In this document: positions 1 to 11,584 of the stretch, piece after piece
Position numbering within the stretch: the stretch's first letter is position 1
Layout: each line of letters starts with the position of its first letter
Notes under the pieces: generated by a model
Databases searched by the model: none
Told to the model about the DNA's origin: nothing
The model's input: the letters and a program-made list of their open reading frames with translations, nothing else
From: Ophioderma brevispina
Lineage: Eukaryota > Echinodermata > Ophiuroidea > Amphilepidida > Ophiodermatidae
NCBI GenBank assembly: GCA_023653785.1
Contig: JAMKCH010072670.1
Coordinates: 45,439-109,438, forward strand
Length of the DNA stretch: 64,000 nt
Direction of reading: 5' to 3'
Position numbers and translations under genes: made by a program

Positions 1-199
1 CAATGTTCATCAACCATTGAAACACAAAGGAGCCGAAAACACCGGGCACCATTAAGAAACCATTTGGGAAATATCCAAAGTGCCCACTTCTGCTTAAAAC
101 TTATTATTTTGACCATTTTGAACCAAAATCAGTAAATCGGGATCAAGGCAATGGTCATCAAAATTGAAACACAACGGAACCGAAAACACCGGCACCATA
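1..199. repeat. 148-bp tandem repeat, left part
   Basis: Two successive units are seen, with the phrase GGAGCCGAAAACACCGG near 28 and its variant GGAACCGAAAACACCGG near 176, a spacing of 148 bp. The array runs off the left edge and resumes at 1299 beyond the inserted element at 200-1298. Units carry the recurring phrases CCAAAGTG and TTATTTTGACCA. No coding content. Confidence 0.8.
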
Positions 200-1298
200 C
201 AGGGTGAGTCAAAAAGATTTACACTCGTTTTGTTTGAATTTTTCTACAGCAGTGAAAAATCTACTAAAGATACCGACTATCACATATAAAACTAGATTAT
301 TTCACCTACTAGAGAAATTTGGAATTTTGATTTTTCAACTTTGCATTGCGAAGTTATGCTAACTTAAAGATAGGTACCCATTTTTCACTCTGTCCACGGA
401 ATCACTATTGTAGAATTTGGCTTAAAGGGACTTGGATGAGGTTTTACACAAGTACATCATTACATTCTTTGCTTGCTTTGATACCTTTGTGTAAACCTTC
501 ATCAAGAAAAAGGTCAAACAAATTCATTATTTGAAATCAATAAACAAAATCATGGAATCCACACCCAAATTTTGAAGCATTACTTCAATAAATGTTCGAA
601 AATTGTTCACATATCTTTCACTGAAAAGTGAATGCAAATATGTAGGCAATCCTGTGCAATACTGCCGGTTGACCCACTTTTTGCCGCCGACTCCTTCATA
701 ACCTGATGGGGGGAGGGGGCTACTTTGGGGAATCAATACTTGGATATTACAGACATTGAACGTCCACCAGCCTTTCCCTTTGCATCTCAATCTTTTCCTC
801 CCCCTTCCCTCTCTTTTCTCTACTCCTTTTCTGCTTGTCCTTTTCCCACTTTCCTGTTTTACCGCTAGCTTAAGCTTTTTTCTGGTAAGGCCCATATGTG
901 AGGGGACAGTGCCCCCCCTTCCCTTCCTGCCCCTATTACGCTACTGTCATATTTAAACTAGTGTTACGGAAATTTATTCAATAGAGTTGTTAAGGAATAT
1001 GAAATGGTTACTTTAGAACAAAATACAAAAGTTATTAAGCATTTAGATGACAGAAACTCAATGGCTTTTGCTGCTGTGGACGTGAAGAATTGTACAACCG
1101 GGGTTCAATATGGTTTTTGGCGGCTTTCCTTCAATTTTACCATATCTCCAATATGCGAAAAGGTAAACTTTAGATTCTTTACAACTCCCTAGTAGATATA
1201 CTGAGCTATTGTTTTCGTGTATAAAAACCAATTTCGAAACTTATTAAATATTTTAGTATTTTTCTAAAATCGAGTGTAAATCTTTTTGACTCACCCTG
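200..1298. mobile_element. Non-autonomous Tc1/mariner-like DNA transposon
   Basis: The element is bounded by perfect 28-bp terminal inverted repeats at 200-227 and 1271-1298 that begin CAGGGTGAGTCAAAAAG. Both ends are flanked by TA (198-199 and 1299-1300), the target duplication of the Tc1/mariner superfamily. It sits inside a 148-bp tandem repeat whose other units show the uninterrupted sequence, so insertion at a single TA is clear. At 1,099 bp it has no ORF over about 120 codons and no recognisable DDE transposase, so it would depend on a transposase supplied elsewhere. A G- and pyrimidine-rich block at about 687-946 looks like a second, nested element. The superfamily call rests on the TA duplication and terminus, not on protein. 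Confidence 0.8.
687..946. mobile_element. Possible nested hAT-like element with pyrimidine tract
   Basis: The right end reads CCCCTATTACGCTACTG, close to the inverted hAT-like termini at 13861 and 61898. The left side has CATAACC followed by G-runs near 697-719. Between them lies a C/T-rich tract (about 756-880). No target duplication is visible, so the left boundary is uncertain. Confidence 0.35.
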
Positions 1299-1538
1299 TA
1301 CAGAAACCACCCGTCAACCATCCAAAGTGCTCATTTTTGTTTAAAAAATCATTATTTTGACCATTTGAACCAAAATAGCCGATTTGGGTTCCAGGCAATG
1401 CTCAACAGCCATTTATACACGAAGGAGCCCAATAATCCGGGAACCATCCAGAAATCCCCTGGGAACCAACCAAAGTGTCCACTTTTGTTTTAAAATCATT
1501 ATTTTGACCACTTTGAATCAAAATAGTTGATTTTGGTA
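1299..1538. repeat. 148-bp tandem repeat, right part
   Basis: Continuation of the array interrupted at 199. CCAAAGTG-type phrases at about 1321 and 1470 are 149 bp apart. The array ends at TTGATTTTGG where a hairpin begins. Confidence 0.75.
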
Positions 1539-1598
1539 GTTGTTGCGTTTTGCGTTGAGTTGCCCCTTTTTGAGAAGTTTAACGCAAAACGTAACAAC
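1539..1598. repeat. Hairpin with 18-bp arms
   Basis: GTTGTTGCGTTTTGCGTT (1539-1556) and AACGCAAAACGTAACAAC (1581-1598) are reverse complements with one mismatch, separated by 24 bases. It lies exactly between the 148-bp array and the dispersed repeat at 1628, and may be the end of a small inverted-repeat element. Confidence 0.65.
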
Positions 1599-1627
1599 AT
1601 TGCTACACTTTGCGGTGTTGCTACACG

Positions 1628-1745
1628 CGATTATGCAACGCCGCGTCATAACCGTAGGTCCGATTTTGTTCAAAGTGGTATTAAATTGAGCGCAAGGCTT
1701 CAAAAAAAAAGTCATGCAGTTTCAGCGCGAAGAAATAACAAATAG
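1628..1745 (+). repeat. Dispersed repeat, copy 1
   Basis: This stretch matches 63413-63535 in the same orientation. Both contain CAACGCCGCGTCATAACCG, GGTCCGATTTTGTTCAAA and GAGCGCAAGGCT in the same order and at the same spacing, followed by GTCATGCAG. No ORF is conserved between the copies. Confidence 0.75.
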
Positions 1746-1779
1746 GTGAGATACAATAAAAATGTCGAGGGGCGGATTT

Positions 1780-2340
1780 TGGGTCAATTTCTTTGCCTTT
1801 TCTGGGTCAATTTTGACCCCAGATAGATTCCAACATTAAAATTCTTCTTGAATCTACTGCTATACATGTAGAGTGGAGAAAATGAAATACTACTGCATTT
1901 TAATATAAAGTTGGAATAAGTACATCACTATTCTATGATTTTTACTTATTTCGGGTCATTTTAAACCCTTCTTCACCCTTCTGGAGTCAAAATTTGGACC
2001 CTAGATTCCAATACCCATTTCTCTTGAATATGTGCTATAGAGTGGGGGGAGGAAATGAATACTTAGTTTAAGATGAATAAATACCATCGCAAGTCTATGA
2101 TTTTTACCTCATGTGGGTCAATTTTGCCCTTTATGGAGGCCAAAATAACCCCAGATTCCAACTTAAATTTCTTCTTGAATCTACAGCTATATAGTGGGGA
2201 AAAATTAAATACATTACATAATATGAAGTTGGAATCCCCATATATGATTTTTACCTTATTTGGGTCAATTTTGACCCCTTTTGGGCCCTTTTCTGGAGTC
2301 AAAAATAACACCAGATTCCACCATTAAATTTGTCTGATCT
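1780..2340. repeat. Degenerate tandem repeat, unit about 150-177 bp, about 4 copies
   Basis: The anchor GATTCCAA/C recurs at about 1827, 2004, 2152 and 2313. Each unit carries a GGGTCAATTTTGACC-like palindrome, an ATGATTTTTAC phrase and CTTGAATCT with an AGTGG end. A single related copy lies at 9010-9100. ORFs here are short and not conserved between units. Confidence 0.7.
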
Positions 2341-2489
2341 AAGCATATACTGGGGAAAGTTATTGAACCACCAGGCATGAAAGAGAGGGACCAACAAAGG
2401 CTGTGAGGTGAGGGCGTGATCCGCCCGTCTCTTGAGATAGTTATTGAATGATAGAGCATAAATATAATTGCTCATTTGCTCAATCATTT

Positions 2490-2644
2490 TGTGTACATAT
2501 ATCTACGTGGTATTATATTGACACTATCCGTAGCATAGGAAGCATATGTGGCTAACTCTATGCTCATTTGTGTTTACATATATGGACGGGTATTTTGACC
2601 ACTACCGGTGCATAGGAAGCATATGTGGCTAACTCTATGCTCGA
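2490..2644. repeat. 77-bp tandem duplication
   Basis: GCATAGGAAGCATATGTGGC begins at 2533 and again at 2610. The segment before it (TACATATAT) is also duplicated with substitutions. A weaker third relative (GCATGGGAAGCAT) lies near 2875. Confidence 0.75.
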
Positions 2645-2944
2645 CATGAAAAGAAAACAAATTAAACAATGACACCTTAACAAAATTTCATAATAGGTCG
2701 CATTAAGAATACGAAACGACGCAAATGAGAGTTCTATACCTTAATCATGTTCCCGCGAGACTCGCAGTAGTAGAAAAAGTAGATTATAATAAAGTCGTAC
2801 ATTATATGTAGTAGGCTATATATAGGAACTTCAAAATAGACTTTCAATATTGATATGTATGTTACTATACAGAGCATGGGAAGCATTTCACGCTAAACTC
2901 CATGATCTGTTTAATTAGTTAAATTTCTGAATAATTTAACTTTT

Positions 2945-3262
2945 AACGTATCCCGTGAGAAACACCGTCGATACCCAGAATTAATATGAATTAGTAGCAA
3001 GGGTATTGACTTCTAACTTGACTAGCCGGGATAACCCAGGGGAAATATCTGAATGCCTATCTTATCAGTGATAACCCACCGTGGACTATCATCCGTATTA
3101 ATGAGTAATTTATCAGGAAGGGCAAAGACCTCTAACCTTTAAGGGCATTCTTATCCCGTGATACACCTTGGAATATCATTAGTATTAAGGAATTAATTTA
3201 TCATGAAGGGGTTTAAAACCTCTAATCTTAAGTGCAATTCCCGAGATAACTAGTAGAAAGTA
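2945..3262. repeat. Degenerate tandem repeat, unit about 90-116 bp
   Basis: Three degenerate units each contain an AAGGG anchor, a CCTCTAAC/TTCTAAC phrase and a cCCGnGATAAC or CCGTGAtAC phrase. Anchors lie near 2998, 3114 and 3202. Confidence 0.5.
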
Positions 3263-4000
3263 TAATGCTTATGAAAAATGTAAGCCAAAAAGCTGCCCAA
3301 AATTTAAGTGATTGATTGCCGCATGCAGCAAGACCTCCTTGCCAAAACGGCCAAAACAAGTTACTGTGAAGTAACTTTGGAATAACCCCCCCCCACCCCC
3401 CCCGATGGAAAGGAGGGGGGTCTTGCGGCAGTTAACAGACTCAAAGGCAGAGCGTGACCTTGGGGGTACAAGAACACACATTAATTGAAAACAATTTTTG
3501 GACAATTTGCCGTTGAAAACGATTTTTTCAAGACAAGTTGATTTGGGTACAACACAATTTGCTTCCGGTTTTGTAAAGAACAATGGGTGTCCCCCATGAG
3601 AGAGTGTCTAGCTACCATAGCAAACATGTACGGAACAAACCGTTGACCTTGTAGAACGAGGCCATTCGGGGAAACAAGTGATTTGTACAGCACTCAATGG
3701 AGACACAAAGGCGAGTGGTGGTAGGACCACTCAGTCAAATGGACAAACTGTTAGTTCATGACACGGTTCCTTTTAGGAACTCCGATTCTTACAAACTAAA
3801 CAAAAAGTTATGTGTATAAAAAGTGAATAACTGTGAAGGCCACAACCAATTGTAAAAAATGAGTTCACATTTGTACCCAAGGCAATTCAGTGGTGTATTA
3901 ACACGAGAGTGAGTTCACACTCAGCGACCACGACGAAACCGAAAACTGACGAAAATTAGCATTACCTGTTATGTCATAGCTCAAATAATATCCTAAAGCC
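3263..4000. other. No recognised gene
   Basis: Contains a C-run (3387-3408) and short overlapping ORFs on both strands, the longest about 104 codons on the minus strand with poly-glycine from the C-run. I recognise no domain in any frame. Confidence 0.5.
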
Positions 4001-4007
4001 GATGTGG

Positions 4008-4200
4008 CAGGAGATTATGGTCCTCCGGGCTCAACAGTCCAGGAACAATGTGGACAATAGGGGACAAACGATTCAGTTGACTCTGCACGCAACATTAGTT
4101 TCACGCTTTATTCCGTCTTGTATATATGGAGCCCGGGACACCGGAACTATATGCTTGACGAACTTGATACTTTTCACACCGGGTACTGCAATAAGCACTG
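4008..4200 (+). repeat. Dispersed repeat, copy 1 of a pair
   Basis: Matches 58567-58725 in the same orientation. Shared blocks in order are GGAGATTATGGTCCTCC or its variant, GGTTGACTC or CAGTTGACTC, CACGCAACATTAGTTTCA, GCTTTATTC, ATGGAGCCCGG and ACACCGG. Divergence and indels are moderate. A 104-codon ORF crosses it but is not preserved in the other copy. Confidence 0.7.
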
Positions 4201-4899
4201 ATGGTATTACGTTATTCTCCGTAGGTTTGTTTACGACTTACGTTCACAACGCGAACATGTTTATGACTGCCAACAGTTATTGCACCAAAGTTAATGTTCC
4301 AGTTGACACAGAATGAACCCCAAAAAAACTGACGGCTTTTGACGAACATGAGTTTAGCAATGCTAAGATTTATTGGTTCGTGCGAAGTTCTTGGAGAGCT
4401 AAGCAGGTTGAGAAGGGGATTTTATTAACCATCAACGGGACCAGGCTATCAAATAAACAGGTGCGATTGCAAAGTAAAGGTATAGGGTCGCAGTCCATTG
4501 AAGATTTGGCCACCTCGCAAGGAGTGATTGGAGTGAGCGATGATCACAAGCATCATCAGGCCAGTTTAAAAAGTTTGAAGAATCTGCACTCTCTACTAAA
4601 ACATCCGACATTTGAATCCTTGTGGCACAATTATTATAACTTATTATAGCCCGAATCACAAGATGACTGTAAGCGACTTAAAGCGGAAGTGGATAGGACT
4701 CAAAGTTCATACAAAAATCCATCACAGAACGAACGAGGACTTAAGGCTCGAAACTCTCTTGCAAAAAGATCCTATTGGACACCACAGAGTCTTGGACGCA
4801 GGTACACAATTCGCTTGAACCTTTACACCACCGGTTCTGACAGAAATCACACTGACAGTCTCCCCTTTAAGAATTTAAGAAAGTTCGTGGCCAAAATGT

Positions 4900-7068
4900 T
4901 TTCTAATACAAATATCAAAGGACAAAAACAAAAAGAATAGAGTAAGCAAAAATGAATTAATAAACAACACAATAAAGCAAGTAATGTAAATAAACACACC
5001 ACCCACTTCCAGCTCCACAACAACAGTGCAAACACAACTTACTCCGAATGATAAACGGCACATGAATAACTCATTAGGCTCAAACTAACATACTCTACTC
5101 ATTAGCCAAATGGCAGTCATATTAAAACATACGCATACCAAATACCGAACACACATTGTACGTACAAAATCTTTCATTAAGGAAGGAAAAACTTGCATGT
5201 ACCCTCTTTTATTCTGGACATAAGCAAATGTAGAACATACGATTAGCTTACAAGCCTAAATTCTAACAAACAACAGTCCAAAACTAGAAGACAACATTTA
5301 AATGAACACTTAACATAAAAAGCATATTACATGTTATATAAATAACATAAACCAAAAAAAAAAAATCAAAAATGAACACCACGACATAACCACAGTATAC
5401 GCACATAAACAAATACACGAGGATCACGTGTGAAACTATAACCTTCGATACAACACACTCGGTAACAAACCCCAAGAAAACACAGAGGTTATAAATTGAC
5501 AAGCAGACTGGTTCCTGATAACAAGTTGAAAAAACACCGCGACATTTAGAGAGCTCACACATAGGCTTATAACGTTCCACAAGGTATGCCAAAGCAGATC
5601 AAGGGAAAAGATACACACCAAAAAAAACGACAAAAAGCAAGAACATAATGGGAACAACATTGAACAAAACAAGAAAAGAACAAAGGATATAACGGAATCG
5701 ACACCAATGAACAAAAAACGAAGCCCCCAAACAGTTACCATACACGGAGACCATACGGTAAACACAAACACCCGAAGGACACCACCCAATAACTTATACC
5801 AAAATATTCAATAAACCATACATATTTATGCAGGAAGCATAGGTTACAAGTTAGACAGACACAATATAACCAACAACACTTAATAAAGCAGAGAGTGTTA
5901 ATTTGATGAAATCTACGGGAACAAAGGAAAATATGGTGTTACATGAGCCAACAACTAAAAAACTCCCTCGGCATCGTTGGCCACTGGTCTTTGGCCTTTA
6001 AATGTGACCTCTATAACCCCCTTTATGGCAATGCAAGTATACAGGTGACTAGGTTCTATGGCCAGAGGAGGCAAGGCAAGGATATTAATTCATAACAAAT
6101 CAGCAACGGGTTAAAGGACCACTACACAAATATATACAATCACAAGCCCTAGATTGACACCAAATACAAAATATACCCTAAAATTAGTAAATGACCAATG
6201 CGCAAGACAACAACCTGTAGGATCAACCACCCCAAAGAGCAACAGAAAACAACGATAATAAACAACATTACTGTAACCCTTAAACACTGACTGAAACCAC
6301 AAAAATGATAACCAAAAATTTGCAAGCACCAAAAAACACCAAAGTTTTAAAAAAAAAAACTATTACAATAAAAACGCAAATCGGCACAATATAGACCAAT
6401 ATAACCAACATAGAATTAATTAGGACCAAAATGTATTAATTGCACACTTACAAAATCATGATTACCATCAACAGAAAAAAAAAATAAACAGATACAAAAA
6501 CAATAGTACATCTAAAGCTAGGGCAAAAACCCACAAATATAATTACAAAACTTACCTACTTGTAAAAATATGAAAAAACACAATAAATATTACAATAAAC
6601 TGCTTACATTAAAAATTCCCATAGGCCTTGAATGTACAACTCCCGCTGCCTGGAATAACATAAAATAATAGGATGATTAGCCGGCAATGCGCTGAAAAAG
6701 AAAAGGAAAAAGATGATGCGGATAAAAGTGGGGAAAAACAAAACCAAAGCACACCAAAACAACATATATCACAAAAAAACTTCAACATTTAGAGAATAGT
6801 AGGTACCAAGAGACCACCAAAACATCACTGAAGATTAGATATGTGTAAGAAGACCATACATTAAGTTTCTCGAAAACACCATTCACTATTAATACTAACA
6901 AGAAAAGATATACACACAACAGCAAAAATGAGGAAGATTGAAAAATAATATACTCGCACCAGAACTCTTACTAAAACTCACGACCGAACGACTCCCGGCA
7001 CCAACTCTCTACACTTCTTCACTTTTAATCATGCTAACTCTCAAGGAGTATCAATCCTACATAAACGC
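4900..7068. other. 2.1 kb block with extreme A-over-T strand skew
   Basis: Three hand-counted 60-base lines (5341, 5581, 6121) have 30-37 A and 4-12 T on the plus strand, and a fourth (5281) 31 A and 16 T. The skew begins near 4900 and ends at the CGTTCGTTCG tail of the minus-strand LINE at 7069. Minus-strand ORFs here (for example 5436-5789) are rich in Phe, Val, Leu and Cys simply because that strand is T-rich; no family is recognisable. It could be retroelement 3' UTR or an A-rich retroelement sense strand. Confidence 0.55.
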
Positions 7069-7850
7069 AACGTTCGTTCGTTCGCGGCAAGTCCAAAAAC
7101 CCATCACAGTGGAAGATCCGTCTTAACCAGCTGATAGTTTCATCATCCAGGTTGAGCAGGCCTGAAAATTCCTCTTGGGGACTTGTAGACCTCACAAGGT
7201 CATCTATGATGTGGCTAATGGTCTGTGACTCTCCACAATCGCAGTTGGTGATGGTTCTACTCCGATCTTGTGAAGGAAGTTTTTGTACGACCAACGCCAG
7301 TTCTGAGTCTGTTGAGGTTGACCCATGCTTTCCTATCAAGGTCACGCCTTTGGGCTTGCTAGAGCGGTGTCCACAAACTGCTTTAGGTTCAAGTAGAGGA
7401 TGACCATTGATCATACCATCTGTCATTGATCCAGGTTGATCGATAGGGATACTGTGACTGCCAGTGTCATGGATGAGGTTAGCAAAGTGATTCCGTGGAA
7501 TTATTTCTTTTTTTTGTGATCATCAAAGGGTGTTGGTGGTGGGATGAAGGCACCAGGTTATCACATTTCTTGGCGAGCGCTTGATAGTCTGAAGGTTCTC
7601 CTAAGGTTTGCAGGAGCTATTGCCAGGACAGAATTGGAAGGTATTCTAAGGCGGTCCTGCCAAAAGGCAACCACTAACAAGTCTCATTGCATCATTCAGA
7701 ACCGACATCAATCGTGTGTGAATGTACGCTGTGACTCCATACTGGTGCAGCGTTTTCAGCGGTGGAGTTGCCAAGGCAACAGTTGAGGTACATGTAAGGT
7801 GTGCAAAGGATTGAACCCCATCCATAAAAGCAACATTATTCGATTGCAAC
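7069..7850 (-). pseudogene. LINE RT polyprotein, C-terminal fragment
   Basis: On the minus strand the sequence reads through the post-RT part of a Jockey/CR1-group LINE. Near 7650-7700 is LNDAMRLVSGCL, matching the typical DxxxRLxTGC block after the thumb. Frame-shifted remnants of a PANLRR-like block follow. At about 7199-7249 is CDCGESQTISHIIDD, the conserved CxCGxxxQTxxHI cysteine-histidine motif at the C-terminus of many such LINEs. The longest open stretch is 7034-7426. The element ends in a CGAA-type tail (CGTTCGTTCGTTCG on the plus strand, 7071-7084). It is 5'-truncated and frame-shifted several times. The homologous fragment at 17697-18027 shares the same C-terminus and tail. Confidence 0.75.
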
Positions 7851-9005
7851 TCTCAAGAGTATTCAACACATTAACAAGCACCACAATACAGACGCAGTAC
7901 TATTCATGATTGTCGAGAATGGCATGTTGTCTTACGCCAAATAAACAATGAAGCTGACCTTTAAACTGCGTAGCCAATTAATTACACAGAAGATTCTAAA
8001 AACCAGCCTTACAAGATGTGAAATAACGGTTTACTCCTTGGACAGTAGAATTACTTCACGGATCCTAAACTGAGCAAAGAAACCAAGCAAAGCTGAAACT
8101 GTTTTCTTCCACACCACATCGTTGACGCTGGGTACCGGCGCTGGTACTAGTCTTATCTCACGATAGCCGTCCTCTAATAGCTTACTAATAACATTTACAC
8201 TGCTTAGTATCGCCCCACTTGCTCTTGACATCAGACCAGTAGTCCGACCAACCCGGATGAAGGTAAATATTACGATATCATTATCATTAATGCGTGTATA
8301 GAGTACTTAGATAGAAGTTAGGAACGGTTAGCTCCTTGATCACACAACTATCACTTTATCCCGGACCACAATGAAACGCGAATCCAGCACCACGCTGAAG
8401 TTGATTAAAGGACGAAGAAATTGCACTTTGCAATAATACATTAAATACGTATTGTCCAAAAAACAAAAACATGCCCCGATTCCCGAAAATCCACAAGATC
8501 ACCCCGAATTAGGATGTTCGTACCGTTTAAAAACGGATGCATACTGACGACGCAAAACATTTTACCTTTCGCCGAGCAGTTCCCAATAGTATAAACTCCA
8601 TAGTAAGACACACAAAAACGACCTATTCTACGACGATCCTCGATGTTAACGTAACGGCGAATTCAACCAAAAGAAGGGGTGGCAGCATAACTTATATGAG
8701 GTACTGGATGTGTTTTGCCAATATCGGCGATAGTCAGTAGCATTTTTAACGATCACAGGAATGAAGTTTTTAGAGAAACCTAACACACAACAAACACATC
8801 TGCACAGTTCGACGGATCAACGCATTGTGAGGAACAAAAGCCCCACCAACTGAAAGCTGCGAAAGGATAGGCGCTGATTGGCTGCCGTAAAGGCACAAAA
8901 CACTCGTGACTGTGGGACGCCACCGGCCACCGGCCAAAACATGCATGGTTCAGATAATCTTGGGTTATACTTCGACTGCGCTGAAGGTATAACCGTTATT
9001 AAATA
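7851..9005. other. No recognised gene
   Basis: Short ORFs only. A 66-codon minus-strand ORF at 8031-8231 has a soluble-looking composition, but I recognise nothing in it and see no splice-site context that decides the matter. Confidence 0.45.
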
Positions 9006-9009
9006 CTAT

Positions 9010-9100
9010 TACATTAATATGAAGTTGGAATCACCATTCTATGATTTTTACCTAATTTGGGTCAATGTTGACCTTTTTTGGCCCATAAAAAATGCACCAC
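9010..9100 (+). repeat. Isolated copy of the 1.8-2.3 kb repeat unit
   Basis: AATATGAAGTTGGAATCACC, then TATGATTTTTACCT, TTTGGGTCAATGTTGACC and TTTTTTGGCCC repeat the order seen at about 2220-2290. The 141-codon ORF 9078-9503 starts inside this repeat and has no recognisable domain. Confidence 0.7.
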
Positions 9101-9689
9101 TTCTGATTTCTACATCCACCCAGGCGATGATCCCCACATAATGTACCTAACATGTGGTAGCAATGAAATTTTTCTACTCTTCCACCTACCCCTTGGTGCC
9201 CAAAAACTGGTCCGGGCTGACGTACTATACAGAGTGACTCTTGCTTTAGACGAGACTAATCAGGGTCTCTGGATGGAAAGAATACTAGTAATTAACATCA
9301 TAAATGTGACTGAGTCTAAGATACTAGTATACATACTTTTGTCTCTGAAGTGCGAATCGCGGTTATTTCACGGTAATAACGACGATTTGTTCCATGGATT
9401 TGGTATAGACTACATCGTTCATTTTCTCTTGCACATTTTTATAAAACAACTTGGTTTACTTTACTTACCATGGGTATTAATATCAAGAATGTGGGTTGTG
9501 TAGGGTTCATTCTACATTCAAGCAGTGTTTACAGTGCAAAAACTAGAGGCCAAGTCTTGCTTTAGACAGGGCTGGGGTCTGCATAAAGACAATTTTATGC
9601 ATATTATTGTGTCTAATTAAGTTATTTCTATGTAACAAGAAAACGAAAGGTCAAATAACAAAATAAATATCATATGCAATGTTCCTTGT

Positions 9690-9880
9690 GAAATTTGCCA
9701 CATTTTGGTACTAAGGTCGATATACTTTGGACGGTGTATGGCCATTTTGACCTCTGACCTTGTGTCAAGGTCACTAAAGGTCAATTTATTATAGTGCATT
9801 TTGTCTCTTGTGCTCTGTAATTTATAGTGCACTTTGTCTCTTGTGCTCTGCAGTTTCTTTGTAGTGCACTTTTGTGTGTT
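9690..9880. repeat. AGGTCA-rich stretch and 33-bp duplication
   Basis: TGACCTCTGACC, TCAAGGTCAC and AAAGGTCAA cluster at 9748-9783. They are followed by two copies of TATAGTGCA(C/T)TTTGTCTC about 33 bp apart (about 9790 and 9823), with a partial third at about 9861. Similar AGGTCA clusters occur elsewhere in the window, so this is probably repeat sequence. Confidence 0.55.
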
Positions 9881-10039
9881 TTGTTCGTTTCATGTTTGTT
9901 TTGTGATCTTTATTCTTTAAAGTGCACACTGTCCGTCCCATGTTGCTCTGCTTCCAAGGCTCGATCTGCTGTATGTGTTATTGTTTTTTGCTGTTGTTTT
10001 AATTGTTGTTTTTATTGTGCTCTTTAGTTCATAAATATG

Positions 10040-10105
10040 GACCCCCCCCCCCCTTGGGCACCAACGGGAGTGAAAACCCCTTGGTCACTTAAGTGTTAAT
10101 GTTGA
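10040..10105 (+). repeat. Dispersed G/C-run repeat, copy 1
   Basis: A C-run followed by TTGGGCACCAACGGGAGTG, AAAACCCCTTGGTCAC and TTAAGTGTTAA. The same phrases recur at 24475-24535, 34092-34175 (inverted), 48122-48172 (inverted) and 48855-48925. Confidence 0.7.
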
Positions 10106-10384
10106 GTGCCTGTTGTACACATCACACAGCACTTGCTCCGTGTTATTGCATTAGTAATATTGCATTGTGTCTTACTTTGCAATAATCACAGTTCCATTTG
10201 TGCCTTACTACTTTTTTTTTTTTCAATTTGTCTTATCGATGGTTGTAGTTACCAGTAAATTAATAAATCGCGACATATCTACCGAAGTGCTCAGGGTGCC
10301 GTTGTGGAACTCCTAAGGCTGTTAACATACAAACACGAGAAAATTCAGAGCGGTAAATAAATCTGATTTCTACATACCATACAA

Positions 10385-11570
10385 TGAAGCTTTATTTTAT
10401 CGCTCTTACAAAAAATGTATCACAAGAGTCGCGTACCAAAGTCAATTAAAAAAAACAGAGCAAGGTGAACAGAATAAGCAAATAAAACAAAAGTTAAATA
10501 TTGAACAGATGAGTTTTGAGCGTGCGTTTAAATGAAGCTAGTGAGCTTGAATGGTGAATGTTGTGAGGGAGGGAAGGAAATGTTTCCAGAGCTGAGCAGC
10601 AGCAGCATAGAAGCCTTTGTCGCCAGATAAAGTGCGAGTACGTGGAACTTGGAGAAGTCTTTTATCGGACGCAGAGCGCAAAGTTCTAGTTGGCGAGTAC
10701 AAGTGAATGAGTTCGGTAAGATATAATGGAGCAGAGTCAGTGATGCATTTGTAAACCAGAGTCGAGAGTTTAAACGTGATACGATTTTGAACTGTGAGCC
10801 AGTGGATCATTGATGAGAGGTGTGACATGTTCATACTTTGAAGCACGGAAGATGAGTTTGGCAGCTCGGTTTTGAATTCGTTGGAGGCGATTACAGTCTT
10901 TAACCGATAATCCGAAAAGCAGCGAGTTAGCGTAGTCAAGCCGGGATGTGATTAAGGCACGAACAGCAGCATGACAAGTGTTCTGGTCTATGTACATCCT
11001 GATACGAGAGAGATTGCGAATGTGAAAATTGGCAGATTGACATATTGAAGTGACTTGATCTGACATCGTCATGGTTGAATCAAAGTTCACACCAAGGTTC
11101 TTGATTGTGGCGGATGGCAAAATGTGTTCATTTCCAACTTGCAGAGAAACATCGGAGAGGAGATGTTGATATCCTTTCGTTGCACAAACATTGAACTCGG
11201 TTTTATTTTCATTGAGTTGGAGCATGTTGTATGACATCCATTGCTTTATGTCCATGATGCAGGAGGACAAGATAGATAATGCTTGACTGATGTCACAAGG
11301 ATTTCTGGGATCAACAGTGATATATAATTGTGAATCATCAGCATAGAAATGGAACTTGATACGAGGGTAACGCTCAATGATTTTAGCAAGAGGTTGCGTG
11401 TAAAAAGAGAACATTTGTGGTCCTACGACGGAGCCTTGAGGAAGGCCGAATTCCAACCTTTGCGGGTCAGATAGCTCAGATGTAAGAGGAAACCTAACTC
11501 TATTATGTATGGATCGGCAACCAAATTCACGTACAAACGTGACTCTACCTCTACAAAAAATCGAACTGTT
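10385..11570 (-). pseudogene. CR1/L2-type LINE reverse transcriptase, 3' half
   Basis: The minus strand encodes the palm and thumb of a non-LTR RT. GLPQGSVVGPQMF lies near 11415-11453, FYADDSQLYI (the catalytic YADD box) at about 11320-11348, then a DIKQWM/LNENKTEF block and NLGVNFDS. SRLDYANSLLFG and LQRIQNRAAKLIF follow. A frameshift near 10800-10940 moves the C-terminus (VYKCITDSAPLYLTELI, LWKHFLPSL) to another frame, ending at 10538. The frame stays open upstream to about 11565, but motifs N-terminal to the PQG box and the whole endonuclease are missing, so it is 5'-truncated. AATAAA on the minus strand near 10390-10400 marks the likely 3' end. Confidence 0.9.
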
Positions 11571-11584
11571 ACAACAACCCTACC

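Noticed and set aside
5284..5789. Minus-strand hydrophobic ORFs resembling membrane proteins
   Set aside because: The minus strand is about half T here, which forces Phe, Leu, Val and Cys codons. No start context or conserved pattern supports a gene.
7069..7850. APOBEC-type G-to-A hypermutation of the 7 kb LINE copy
   Set aside because: The 7 kb copy retains the family-conserved CxCGxxxQTxxHI residues that the 17.7 kb copy has lost, so the direction is better read as A to G in the latter.
9078..9503. 141-codon ORF as a host gene
   Set aside because: Its start lies in a dispersed repeat, I recognise no domain, and no flanking exons or signals support it.
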